Shown: positions 44,160 through 53,302 of the stretch, piece after piece | Layout: each line of letters opens with the position of its first letter | Numbering within the stretch: position 1 is the stretch's first letter | Source: Beijerinckiaceae bacterium | GTDB taxonomy: Bacteria > Pseudomonadota > Alphaproteobacteria > Rhizobiales > Beijerinckiaceae | Length of the DNA stretch: 64,000 nt | Assembly (NCBI GenBank): GCA_947452455.1 | Contig: CANGBX010000002.1 | Span: 186,001 to 250,000 of the forward strand | Reading direction: 5' to 3' | Position numbers and translations under genes: made by a program | The notes under the pieces: model-generated | The model's database searches: none | Told to the model about the DNA's origin: nothing | What the model saw: the letters and a program-made list of their open reading frames with translations, nothing else

Positions 44160-45569
44160 TCAGCAGGAATAATACATATCGAATTCGACAGGATGCGGGG
44201 TCATTTCGAAGCGCATGACTTCCTGCATCTTCAGCTCGATGAAGCTGTCGATGAAATCGTCGTTGAACACGCCGCCTGCCTTGAGGAAGGTGCGGTCCTT
44301 GTCGAGGTTCGACAAAGCTTCGCGCAGTGAGCCGCAAACGGTCGGGATCTTCTTGAGCTCCTTCGGGGGGAGATCGTAGAGATCCTTGTCCATGGCAGCG
44401 CCCGGATCGATCTTGTTCTTGATGCCGTCGAGACCAGCCATGAGCATGGATGCGAAAGCCAGATAGGGATTGGCTGTCGGATCGGGGAAGCGAACTTCCA
44501 CGCGCTTGGCCTTCGGGTTCGACGTGTAGGGGATGCGGCAAGAGGCCGAACGGTTGCGCGCCGAATAGGCGAGCAGCACGGGGGCTTCATAGCCCGGCAC
44601 CAGACGCTTGTAGGAATTGGTCGACGGATTGGTGAAAGCGTTGAGCGCCTTCGCATGCTTGATGATGCCGCCGATGTACCACAGGCATTCCTGGCTGAGG
44701 TCAGCATATTTATTGCCAGCCATCACCGGCTTGCCGCCCTTCCAGATCGACTGGTGAACATGCATGCCCGAGCCATTGTCACCGAAGACGGGCTTGGGCA
44801 TGAAAGTGGCCGACTTGCCGTAGCTCTGTGCGACCTGATGGATGCAGTATTTATAAACCTGCATGTGGTCGGCCATTGTGGTGAGCGTGCCGAACTTCAG
44901 ACCGAGTTCGTGCTGGGCTGACGCCACTTCATGGTGATGCTTTTCAACGACAGCACCCATGGACTGCATAGCAGCCAGCATTTCGCCGCGCATGTCCTGT
45001 GCCGAGTCAATCGGCGGGACCGGGAAATAGCCACCCTTGGTGCGCACGCGGTGGCCGAGATTGCCGCCTTCGTACTGCGTGTCCATGTTGGTCGGCAGTT
45101 CGATATTATCGAGCACGAAACCCGTGTTGTAGGGTTCGGAGGCAAAGCGCACGTCGTCGAACACGAAGAACTCTGCTTCGGGGCCGAAGAAGGCTGTGTC
45201 GCCGATGCCGGTTGTCTTCAGATAGGCTTCCGCCTTCTTGGCAATGCCGCGCGGGTCACGATTGTAGGGCTCGCCGGTTGAAGGCTCGAGCACGTCGCAA
45301 GTGATGACCATGGTCGAGGCTGCAAAGAAAGGATCCATGCAGGCGCTTGTCGGATCGGGCAGGAGCGTCATGTCGGATTCATTGATCGCCTTCCAGCCGG
45401 AGATCGACGAGCCGTCGAACATCGTGCCTTCGGTGAACATTTCTTCGTCGACCAGCGACTGGTCGAATGTGACGTGCTGCCACTTGCCGCGCGGATCGGT
45501 GAAACGCAGATCAACGTATTTCACGTCATTGTCTTTGATCGCCTTGAGGACGTCCTTGGCGTTCTTCAT
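44160..45569 (-). CDS. glnA: Glutamine synthetase type I
   Basis: GlnA joins ammonia to glutamate and is the main entry of nitrogen. The 469-residue protein is full-length GSI-beta: [34 protein letters not shown], the metal site [14 protein letters not shown], the ATP segment [13 protein letters not shown], the ammonia-site latch [25 protein letters not shown] split across motifs, and the adenylylation tyrosine in [11 protein letters not shown] near residue 398, showing control by GlnE. It lies 135 bases downstream of glnB. Confidence 0.98.
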   Translation of the reverse strand: MKNAKDVLKAIKDNDVKYVDLRFTDPRGKWQHVTFDQSLVDEEMFTEGTMFDGSSISGWKAINESDMTLLPDPTSACMDPFFAASTMVITCDVLEPSTGEPYNRDPRGIAKKAEAYLKTTGIGDTAFFGPEAEFFVFDDVRFASEPYNTGFVLDNIELPTNMDTQYEGGNLGHRVRTKGGYFPVPPIDSAQDMRGEMLAAMQSMGAVVEKHHHEVASAQHELGLKFGTLTTMADHMQVYKYCIHQVAQSYGKSATFMPKPVFGDNGSGMHVHQSIWKGGKPVMAGNKYADLSQECLWYIGGIIKHAKALNAFTNPSTNSYKRLVPGYEAPVLLAYSARNRSASCRIPYTSNPKAKRVEVRFPDPTANPYLAFASMLMAGLDGIKNKIDPGAAMDKDLYDLPPKELKKIPTVCGSLREALSNLDKDRTFLKAGGVFNDDFIDSFIELKMQEVMRFEMTPHPVEFDMYYSC

Positions 45570-45704
45570 CGAAAAGTCCCTCTCATCAGGTAGAAATCAT
45601 GGCCGATGCGCGGATGCGCTTGAGCCGCTTTGGCAGGCCCGTCAGTCGGCGTGAGGTCAGCTGACGGGAAAGTTCAATTCAAATTGTGAGATGACCCCGA
45701 AAGG

Positions 45705-46343
<639 letters not shown>

Positions 46344-47195
46344 TCAGCCTTTGGTGGGACCCGTCGCAATTGCCGGGCCGTCGGGCTTGCCCCATTCGGC
46401 CCAAGAACCATCATAAAGCGCCCCGGCTTTATGTCCGGCGACCGTCAGCGCGAGTGTGATGATGGCGGCGGATACGCCCGATCCGCAGCTGGTGATGACG
46501 GGCTTGCTGGGGTCGATGTTTGCTTGCGCCAAGACGGCATTCAATTGCTCGGGCGATTTCATGCGGCCATTGTCGAGCAGGAGCGAGAAGGGCAGGCTTT
46601 TCGATCCCGGAATATGCCCCATGCGAAGACCGGGGCGGGGTTCTGCGACTTCACCACGGAAACGCTCGGCGGGGCGTGCATCGAGCACTTGAACCTGCGC
46701 TGCGAGGGCGCGCTGGACATCGCCCATATCGGCAAGAACCGAATGATCCAGCCGCGCCGTAAAATGTGACGGGGCGCGGATCACTTCGCCATCTTCGAGC
46801 GGGCGATTTTCGCTTTTCCATGCAGGCAGGCCGCCATCAAGCACATGCACATCGCGTGCGCCAAAGGCTTTCAACATCCACCAGATGCGCGGCGCCGAGA
46901 AAAGACCAAGTCCATCATAGACAATGATGGTGGCGCCATCGCTGATGCCCAGTTTGCGCATGGCGCTCGCAAATTCATTGGGCTGCGGCATCATATGCGG
47001 CAAATCGGTCGCATGAGACGAAACGGCATCGAGATCGAAAAAGACGGCGCCTGGAATATGGCCGTCGAGATATTCCTTCTGCGGGTCGCGCTTCAGTGCT
47101 GGCAAATACCAAGAGCCATCGATGATGACGAGGCCCGGTGTGCCGAGCTTTTCAGCAAGCCATTGTGTTGAGACGAGCGGGGCAGGGAGTGTCAT
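46344..47195 (-). CDS. sseA: 3-mercaptopyruvate sulfurtransferase
   Basis: The 283-residue protein has two rhodanese domains. The N-terminal, inactive one contains PGAVFFDLDAVSS and IVYDGLGLFSAPRIWWMLKAFG; the C-terminal, active one contains LDARPAERFRGE, GHIPGSKSLPFS and the catalytic loop ITSCGSGVSA. The CGSGVSA loop resembles the CGSGVTA of mercaptopyruvate sulfurtransferases rather than the CRKGVTA of thiosulfate rhodaneses. I chose the start at 47195 (MTLPAPLVSTQW). It lies 10 bases after cysK, which suggests a two-gene operon for sulfur amino acid metabolism. Confidence 0.93.
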   Translation of the reverse strand: MTLPAPLVSTQWLAEKLGTPGLVIIDGSWYLPALKRDPQKEYLDGHIPGAVFFDLDAVSSHATDLPHMMPQPNEFASAMRKLGISDGATIIVYDGLGLFSAPRIWWMLKAFGARDVHVLDGGLPAWKSENRPLEDGEVIRAPSHFTARLDHSVLADMGDVQRALAAQVQVLDARPAERFRGEVAEPRPGLRMGHIPGSKSLPFSLLLDNGRMKSPEQLNAVLAQANIDPSKPVITSCGSGVSAAIITLALTVAGHKAGALYDGSWAEWGKPDGPAIATGPTKG

Positions 47196-47205
47196 GCGTG
47201 CCGCC

Positions 47206-48237
47206 TTATTGGAGATCGGGCTTGATGGTGGACGCGCGTTCCATCCAAGCGGGGATCGGCAATTTCTTCTCGCGCAGGAAAGCCGGATTATAGAGTTTTG
47301 ACGCATAGCGAGCGCCGCCATCACACAAAATCGTCACGATCGTATGGCCGGGGCCCAATTCTTTGGCGAGCCGCATGGCGCCTGCAATATTGATCGCGGC
47401 TGAACCACCAAGCAGCATGCCCTCTTGCTCGGCGAGATCGAACAGGATGGGCAGCGCTTCTTCATCAGAAATCTGGAACGCCATATCAATCGGCGCATCT
47501 GTGAGATTGGCGGTGATGCGACCCTGACCAATGCCCTCTGTAATGGACGAGCCTTCGGCCTTCAGTGATCCATGCGCATAATAATGATAGAGCGCCGCGC
47601 CCATCGGATCGCTGAGCGCGATTTTGATATTCTTGTTGCGCTCTTTGAGCGCCATGCCGACGCCAGCCAGCGTGCCGCCTGTCCCCACAGCGCAGGTGAA
47701 ACCATCCACTTTGCCGTCGGTCTGCGCGTAAATCTCCGGCCCCGTTGTCTCGTAATGGCCGCGCCGATTGGCGACATTGTCGAATTGATTGGCCCAGATC
47801 GCGCCTTGGGCATGTTCTTTGGCAAGCCGCTCAGCGAGGCGGCCGGAGACTTTCACGTAATTATTCGGGTTCGAATAAGGCACGGCTGGCACTTCGATCA
47901 GCTCTGCCCCTTGCAGGCGCAGCATGTCTTTTTTTTCCTGCGACTGCGTGTCGGGAATGATGATGACCGTTCTGAAGCCCAAAGCATTGGCGACCATAGC
48001 CAGCCCGATGCCCGTATTGCCGGCGGTCCCCTCGACAATCAGCCCGCCCGGATTGAGGAGACCCTTGGCCATGGCGTCCCGCACAATGGCCAGAGCCGCC
48101 CGATCCTTCACGGACCCGCCGGGGTTCATGAATTCGGCTTTTCCCAATATTGTGCAGCCTGTCGCCTCCGAGGCGTGGCGCAGCTTGATAAGGGGCGTGT
48201 TGCCAATGGCGGCAAGGACGTCTGAGGCGGTCGTCAT
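47206..48237 (-). CDS. cysK: Cysteine synthase A
   Basis: The 343-residue PLP enzyme makes cysteine from O-acetylserine and sulfide. Signs: IGNTPLIKL, NPGGSVKDRAAL with the PLP lysine at residue 44, VEGTAGNTGIGLA for substrate binding, VGTGGTLAGVGMAL for phosphate binding. C-terminal LREKKLPIPAWMERAS is typical of the alphaproteobacterial type. The ATG at 48237 starts MTTASDVLAAIG. It is the promoter-proximal gene before sseA and divergent from the chrR-like gene. Confidence 0.95.
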   Translation of the reverse strand: MTTASDVLAAIGNTPLIKLRHASEATGCTILGKAEFMNPGGSVKDRAALAIVRDAMAKGLLNPGGLIVEGTAGNTGIGLAMVANALGFRTVIIIPDTQSQEKKDMLRLQGAELIEVPAVPYSNPNNYVKVSGRLAERLAKEHAQGAIWANQFDNVANRRGHYETTGPEIYAQTDGKVDGFTCAVGTGGTLAGVGMALKERNKNIKIALSDPMGAALYHYYAHGSLKAEGSSITEGIGQGRITANLTDAPIDMAFQISDEEALPILFDLAEQEGMLLGGSAAINIAGAMRLAKELGPGHTIVTILCDGGARYASKLYNPAFLREKKLPIPAWMERASTIKPDLQ

Positions 48238-48315
48238 GGGGTGTTACTCGGCCAATCTGATGAGAAGGGTGTCACTATTTTGTTACAGGCAGGTTGACAA
48301 TTTTATTGGATAACG

Positions 48316-48343
48316 TGATCCACTGTGGAGCTTGTCGCGTAAT
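48316..48343 (+). promoter_or_regulatory. Candidate extracytoplasmic-function sigma promoter of the chrR-like gene
   Basis: TGATCC (48316-48321), 16 bases, CGTAAT (48338-48343). TGATCC is the known -35 element of sigma-E/ChrR-type promoters in Rhodobacter sphaeroides. The same spacing and sequence recur before the photolyase operon (56157-56184). Confidence 0.6.
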
Positions 48344-48450
48344 GCCTATGAATTCATTGGCTTGATTGAGCCTTTGGTGATGAGGTTGGCGCGTTGGCGC
48401 TATATTGTACCGCTGATAGCGGACGGTCATTAGACTTGTAGGGGCTTGAT

Positions 48451-49125
48451 TTGACACGCATGTCCATTGGATCTGAGGGGCGGGGCGAGGCTGTTGATAC
48501 GCTTCTGGCCGCCTATAGCGCCGGTTCGCTGGATCCGAGCCTTCACGCACTTGTGGCATCTCACCTCATTCTGAGACCTGAGTCCCGCCATTTTGTCGCT
48601 GCTCTGGAAGATATGGCTGGCATGGAACTCGAAAGTGTCGAGCCCGCACCATTGTCTGACCGTGAAAAGCGTCTGGCCGCTATTTTTGCAGCCGAGCCCG
48701 CGCAGCGCAAGGAGGTCGCCCCCTTGGTCGCTGGTTCCGACATTTTACCGTCCCCGCTGCGCCATTATCTGGGTCGCGGCTTTAACGATATCCGTTGGCG
48801 CACCAAAATCCCTGGCGTGAAGGAATTCCGCATTGAGGATAAAGGCCGTGGTGATGCCAGCCTGCTTTGGGTTCGCGCTGGCCGCAGGATGCCGTCCCAT
48901 ACCCATGAGGGCTCTGAAGTGACCCTTGTGTTGCAAGGCGGCTTTTCAGACGTGACAGGGCATTATGGCCGTGGCGATATTGCCATTGCCGAAGCCGATC
49001 TTGACCACAAACCGATTGCCGATGAGGGCAAAGATTGTCTCTGCTTTGCAGTGACAGATGCGCCTCTCCATCTGACGGGACCTTTCGGGCGCGTGCTGGA
49101 ACATCTTTTCGGAGAAAAGCGCTGA
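48451..49125 (+). CDS. ChrR-like cupin anti-sigma factor with degenerate zinc-binding domain
   Basis: The protein (224 residues from TTG 48451; an ATG three codons later is also possible) matches ChrR, the zinc protein that holds sigma-E until singlet oxygen appears. In the N-terminal anti-sigma domain only His38 of the H/HxxxCxxC set remains: the pattern reads SHLILRPESRH, with Arg42 and Ser45 where ChrR has cysteines, and no N-terminal HH. The C-terminal cupin is intact (SHTHEGSE: His150, His152, Glu156; His186 in LDHKP; and DCLCFA). No sigma gene is adjacent. It may be a cupin sensor, or a poorly binding regulator of an unlinked sigma factor. Confidence 0.85.
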   Translation: MTRMSIGSEGRGEAVDTLLAAYSAGSLDPSLHALVASHLILRPESRHFVAALEDMAGMELESVEPAPLSDREKRLAAIFAAEPAQRKEVAPLVAGSDILPSPLRHYLGRGFNDIRWRTKIPGVKEFRIEDKGRGDASLLWVRAGRRMPSHTHEGSEVTLVLQGGFSDVTGHYGRGDIAIAEADLDHKPIADEGKDCLCFAVTDAPLHLTGPFGRVLEHLFGEKR

Positions 49126-49895
49126 TCCCTTACCGCGCCAAACCGGAACATGGTCTGGCGCTGGTGACAGGTGCTTCATCGGGTATTGGCGCGGAAGTCG
49201 CGCGCCGATTGGCAGAGCAAGGTTTCAAAGTCATCGCTGTGGCGCGTCGCGCGGAAGAGCTCTCGAAGCTCGCTGCTGAGGCAACACGTGGTGAAATCAT
49301 TTCTGCACCTGGTGACGTGACGGATCGTGCAGCCATGCGTGATCTGGTTGAACGCATTGAGCGCGAGCACGGCGCCATTGCGCTCGCCTTCCTCAATGTG
49401 GGCACTTACTTCCCAGACAGCGATGATGATTTGGGTGGCGATGGGTTCCGCAAAACCTTTGCCGTCAATCTTGATGGTACCGTCAATCTGATCGGTCCTC
49501 TGGTGCGCGCGATGAAAGTGCGCGGGCGTGGGCAGATAGCCGTCAATTCATCTGTTGCTGGTTATGGCGGTCTGCCGCAGTCAATTGCTTATTCATCGTC
49601 CAAGTCAGCGCTGATTGTGATGTGCGAGGCGTTGAAATTCGATCTCGACAAACTCGGCATTACGATTCAAATCGTCTGTCCCGGCTTTGTGAAGACACCG
49701 CTCACCGACAAGAATGATTTCCCCATGCCCTTCCTTATCTCTGTGGAAGAGGCGGGTGCCCGTATTCTTGATGGGTTTCAGAATGGCGGATTCGAGATCG
49801 CATTTCCAAAGCGCATGGCGTGGCTGTTGAAATTCATCAACCTGCTGCCTTATTCGGCTTATTTCTGGCTCGTGGGCAAAACAACGGGCCGCTAA
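49122..49895 (+). CDS. Short-chain dehydrogenase/reductase
   Basis: The SDR has the Rossmann motif GASSGIGAEVARRLAE, NVGTYF, the catalytic SSVAG...YSSSKSAL set (Ser, Tyr and Lys) and VCPGFVKTPLTD, with a hydrophobic C-terminal end (WLLKFINLLPYSAYFWLVG). No ATG lies at the expected start. The most natural is CTG at 49122, which overlaps the chrR stop (CTGA) and has GGAGAAA seven bases upstream. ATG 49035 would add 29 residues inside chrR; later in-frame Mets remove the cofactor motif. The role within the singlet-oxygen module is unknown. The stop overlaps that of the MFS gene. Confidence 0.85.
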   Translation: MIPYRAKPEHGLALVTGASSGIGAEVARRLAEQGFKVIAVARRAEELSKLAAEATRGEIISAPGDVTDRAAMRDLVERIEREHGAIALAFLNVGTYFPDSDDDLGGDGFRKTFAVNLDGTVNLIGPLVRAMKVRGRGQIAVNSSVAGYGGLPQSIAYSSSKSALIVMCEALKFDLDKLGITIQIVCPGFVKTPLTDKNDFPMPFLISVEEAGARILDGFQNGGFEIAFPKRMAWLLKFINLLPYSAYFWLVGKTTGR

Positions 49896-51208
49896 GCGCG
49901 CTCGATTTGTTGACGCAAACGCGCTTGCATCTCCTCATCGATGGGAAAGCGCCACATCAGCGCGGCGGCGCCTATTTTCAAGACAATCGGCAGGCCAGCA
50001 TAAAGAAATCCGAGCATGGCAAGGCCGCTATCTGTGCGCAGGCCCGCTGCCGGATCAAAACCCGTCGCCCCAAGAAGCGGAAATGCGACACCAACCGCAA
50101 GTGCAAGTGCGAGTTTGGTCGCCAATCCCCAAGCTGCGAAATAGAGCCCCGAGCGCTGTTCGCCTGTGGCGGCTGTGTCGACATCGATCACATCGGCCTG
50201 CATGGCTGGTGGCAGTACAAGGTCAGCGCCAAGAGCCAACCCCGTGCCAATGCAGACAGCCGCGAAAATGGCAGTCTGTCCTGTGCTCAGGAAAGGCGCT
50301 GGCAGGAAGCAGGCGCAAGCGAGCAACATGCCGCAACACCACGCGACATGTTTGGATGTTTTGCGTGCAAGCCATAGCCAGAAGGGCACGCCGATCAGCC
50401 CGCAGATAAAATAGAGAACAAGCAAAGGTCCGGCTGCATCGCCTGCGCCCAATTTCTCGCTCACATAGAAGAGGAACAAAGTCGCGGGAAAGCCATTGGC
50501 AAATCCGTTGAGCAAGAAAGCAAGGATGAGCCTGATGAAGGGCCGATTGGCAAGAAGCTGCAGGAGCCCCTGTTTCAGCGGCAGCGGATGTTTGGAATGA
50601 TCTTTGGGCTCGCGCACCAACGTGACGCTCAGCAAAGATGCGAGCGGCAAAGCGATCAGCGTGAATAGGCCGAGCGCCATAAGCACCGCGCCTTCGCCGG
50701 AAAAGCCCGCCATCGGGACGAGCACTTGCGCGAAGAGCGCGAGCAATGTGCCGATCAGCGCGAACGTCTCGCGCCAAGCAGTGACACGTGCGCGGCCCGC
50801 ATAATCGGAGACCAGTTCTGCGCCCCATGCAGCATAGGGCACAAGGGCTGCGGTTGAGGCGATGGAGAGAATGACGCCCCAGAAGGTGAGATAGAAAAGA
50901 CCCGCACCAGCAGGGGGCGTGAAAACGAGATAAGTGCAAACTGCGGTTGGAAGAGAAGCCGCGAGCACCCAGAGGCGCCGGCGCCCGAAGCTCGGGCGCC
51001 AGCGATCAGCAAATAGCCCCGTGAAAGGATCGGCCAAAGCATCGATGATGCGCACAATGAGCAGAGCCGAGCCCACCGCTGCAATGGGCAGCATCAATTC
51101 GCGTGCATAAAAGGCCGGAACCAGCACATAGAGCGGCAGCGTGAGTAACGCGAGTGGCAATGCTGGAAGCGCATAAGCAGCCAATTCGCTCTTGCGGATT
51201 GTGCTCAT
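49892..51208 (-). CDS. MFS transporter, GPH (Na+/melibiose symporter-like) family
   Basis: The 438-residue inner-membrane carrier has twelve hydrophobic helices. Family motifs: AYALPALPLALLTLPLY at the N-terminus, DALADPFTGLFADRWRPSFGRRR after helix 2, and CGLIGVPFWLWLARKTSKH in the middle. Members of the GPH family carry sugars or other small solutes with cations; carriers of this group lie beside cfa and DUF1365 genes in singlet-oxygen regulons, where they are thought to move lipids or precursors (inference). Fifth and last gene of the leftward operon; 10 bases after cfa. Confidence 0.9.
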   Translation of the reverse strand: MSTIRKSELAAYALPALPLALLTLPLYVLVPAFYARELMLPIAAVGSALLIVRIIDALADPFTGLFADRWRPSFGRRRLWVLAASLPTAVCTYLVFTPPAGAGLFYLTFWGVILSIASTAALVPYAAWGAELVSDYAGRARVTAWRETFALIGTLLALFAQVLVPMAGFSGEGAVLMALGLFTLIALPLASLLSVTLVREPKDHSKHPLPLKQGLLQLLANRPFIRLILAFLLNGFANGFPATLFLFYVSEKLGAGDAAGPLLVLYFICGLIGVPFWLWLARKTSKHVAWCCGMLLACACFLPAPFLSTGQTAIFAAVCIGTGLALGADLVLPPAMQADVIDVDTAATGEQRSGLYFAAWGLATKLALALAVGVAFPLLGATGFDPAAGLRTDSGLAMLGFLYAGLPIVLKIGAAALMWRFPIDEEMQARLRQQIERA

Positions 51209-51218
51209 GGGGTGCGAT

Positions 51219-52475
51219 TCAGCTTTTCGCGAAAGTCATCTGGCGAACATCAATCGTGCCTGCGCGAAAACCCGCCTCGCAATAAGACAGATAATATTCC
51301 CACATGCGTCGGAAATGTTCATCAAAGCCCATCGGCGTGAGTTGCGGCCAAGCTTTGCGGAAACTGTCGCGCCAATGCGAAAGTGTGACCGCATAATCGA
51401 GGCCAAATATACGCTCTGCTGACAGCGACAGGCCATGCTTATCGCCCATATTGCGCATAATGGTGGGGGTCGGCAGCATGCCGCCGGGGAAAATATATCG
51501 TCGGATGAAATCGATATCGCCGCGATAATGCGGGAAAATTTCGTCCTGAATGGTGATGACCTGCAAACCGGCTTTGCCGCCTTCTTTCAGGCGATCCCGC
51601 AATTGCCGGAAATAGACCGGCCAATATGCTTCGCCAACAGCTTCAAACATTTCAATGGAGGCAATGCGATCAAAAACACCTTTTTCATCGCGATAATCCT
51701 GCATTCTAATTTCGACACGATCTGACAGGCCTGCTTTGCGCATGCGTTCAGTCGCAAATTCATACTGCTCCTTGCTGATGGTAAGGCCGGTGACACGCGC
51801 GCCAATTTCGCCTGCCGCATATTCGGCAAAGCCACCCCAACCGCAGCCGATTTCGAGCACATGATGTCCGGGCTGCAAATCAATGTCGCGCGCGAGGGCT
51901 GCATATTTGGCGCGCTGCGCATCAGCAAGATTTTTCGCGTTATCGGTGAAGAGAGCAGATGAATAGGTCATCGTGCCATCAAGCCAAGCCGAGTAGAATT
52001 GATTGCCAAGATCATAATGGGCGTGAATGTTGCGCCGTGATCCGGCCTTGGTGTTACGATTGCGCCAATGCAGGAAGCGATGGAAGAGGCGCACCAGCGG
52101 TTTGCCATCCAGTAATTTATGAATAATGGGCTGATTGACGCAGAAGAGTTCAAGGAAATGCGTAAGGTTGGGGCTTTCCCAATGGCCCTTCAAAAAGGCT
52201 TCCGCAATACCGACCTCGCCACCTGCCGCCAATTCATTGGCGAAATCGAAATCATGCACGATCATCTGTGCATCCGGGCCATCTTCTCGACCTTGAAAAC
52301 GCAAGCTGCGACCATCCGGCATTTGCACATCCAGTGAGCCACGCTCGAGCATGAGCATGAAGTCCAGCGCGCGGCGAACAGCAAAAGGATAATCTTTAGC
52401 AATCGCAGCGACATTATCTTTGCTGACAAGGATATGATCATGCGCGATGGATTGGGTGCTCGTCATCACATTCAT
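51219..52475 (-). CDS. cfa: Cyclopropane-fatty-acyl-phospholipid synthase-like methyltransferase
   Basis: The 418-residue SAM-dependent enzyme adds a methyl(ene) group at the double bond of unsaturated acyl chains in membrane phospholipids. It has AHYDLGNQFYSAWLDGTMTYSS, the SAM motif VLEIGCGWGGFAEYAA, TGLTISKEQ, EMFEAVGEAYW and FIRRYIFPGG, all standard for Cfa. In Rhodobacter sphaeroides a close relative in the ChrR regulon acts in making methylated and furan fatty acids instead of simple cyclopropanes; which applies here is open. Start overlaps the DUF1365 stop by 4 bases. Confidence 0.92.
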   Translation of the reverse strand: MNVMTSTQSIAHDHILVSKDNVAAIAKDYPFAVRRALDFMLMLERGSLDVQMPDGRSLRFQGREDGPDAQMIVHDFDFANELAAGGEVGIAEAFLKGHWESPNLTHFLELFCVNQPIIHKLLDGKPLVRLFHRFLHWRNRNTKAGSRRNIHAHYDLGNQFYSAWLDGTMTYSSALFTDNAKNLADAQRAKYAALARDIDLQPGHHVLEIGCGWGGFAEYAAGEIGARVTGLTISKEQYEFATERMRKAGLSDRVEIRMQDYRDEKGVFDRIASIEMFEAVGEAYWPVYFRQLRDRLKEGGKAGLQVITIQDEIFPHYRGDIDFIRRYIFPGGMLPTPTIMRNMGDKHGLSLSAERIFGLDYAVTLSHWRDSFRKAWPQLTPMGFDEHFRRMWEYYLSYCEAGFRAGTIDVRQMTFAKS

Positions 52476-53302
52476 AGGCGTGCATCCGGAAAAGCGTTAT
52501 TATCAGGCCCTTGATAACTAAGAGGGGCTGGCGGAATGGGGCGGGGGCGAATGCGCAGACCTTTCAGATAGAGGCGCATGGCTTCCCAGTGGATAGCTGC
52601 GACGATTTTGAAGGTCAGCAGCGGAATACGCAAGAAATTTGCAAGCAGGGTGGCTGTGGTCGCCTCCTCGCGCTGCCCGTTGAAGGTGGCAGCCAAGATC
52701 GGGCCTTGCGCATCGGTCTCGAGGATTCGCAGTTTCAGCGTCTCACCGGGTGGCTGCAGACGGAAATGATAGCGCATCGACATATCGAGGAAGGGCGAGA
52801 CATAGAAAATCTTGTTACGTTCTTGTCGCACACCGCCTGCATTGGCTTCGCCCGCCACGATGGGCGCCACATAAGTATGCGCCTCACCGAATGTGTTGCG
52901 CACTTCATAGACAAGAGCCGCCATTTCGCCATCTGCGCCATAGCAATAATAGACCGACAGCGGATTGAAGGTGAAGCCGAGCACGCGCGGATAGCAAAGC
53001 AGAAAGACGCGTCCGCCCGTCAGATCAATGCCCGCATCGGCCAATGCGCGATTGATATAGGCGCGCAGGTCAGAACCATCTCGCGGTCCATGATCCTTCG
53101 GTGAGAAGGAGAGAAGATTGAAGCGTCCAACCGACAAAAGAGGCGAGAGGCGGCTGACTTCATCCAGGCGGTCGAGATCGATCAGCGTCGAAAAAACATC
53201 ATAGGTGAAGCGATGCGTTACGGGCTTCATGCGCGCATGCATCACCGGCCCGCGATAAATCGACAGGCTGGCATGCGGCGGCTTGAAGCACGCTTCATTC
53301 AC
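52472..53302 (-). CDS. DUF1365 family protein
   Basis: The 276-residue protein shows the DUF1365 pattern: SLYRGPVMHARMKPVTHRFTYDVFSTLIDLD over the start, SFSPKDHGPRDG, LLCYPRVLGFTFNPLSVYYCYG, and KIFYVSPFLDMSMRYHFRLQPPG. DUF1365 genes regularly lie between cfa and a FAD oxidoreductase gene and have been implicated in membrane fatty-acid remodelling. The exact reaction is not established from sequence. It overlaps both the FAD gene stop and the cfa start by 4 bases. Confidence 0.92.
   Translation of the reverse strand: MNEACFKPPHASLSIYRGPVMHARMKPVTHRFTYDVFSTLIDLDRLDEVSRLSPLLSVGRFNLLSFSPKDHGPRDGSDLRAYINRALADAGIDLTGGRVFLLCYPRVLGFTFNPLSVYYCYGADGEMAALVYEVRNTFGEAHTYVAPIVAGEANAGGVRQERNKIFYVSPFLDMSMRYHFRLQPPGETLKLRILETDAQGPILAATFNGQREEATTATLLANFLRIPLLTFKIVAAIHWEAMRLYLKGLRIRPRPIPPAPLSYQGPDNNAFPDARL

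Noticed and set aside
48275-48559. 94-codon minus-strand frame upstream of the chrR-like gene, checked as a possible missing sigma factor
   Set aside because: No sigma-factor region 2 or 4 pattern; it overlaps the predicted promoter and chrR start.
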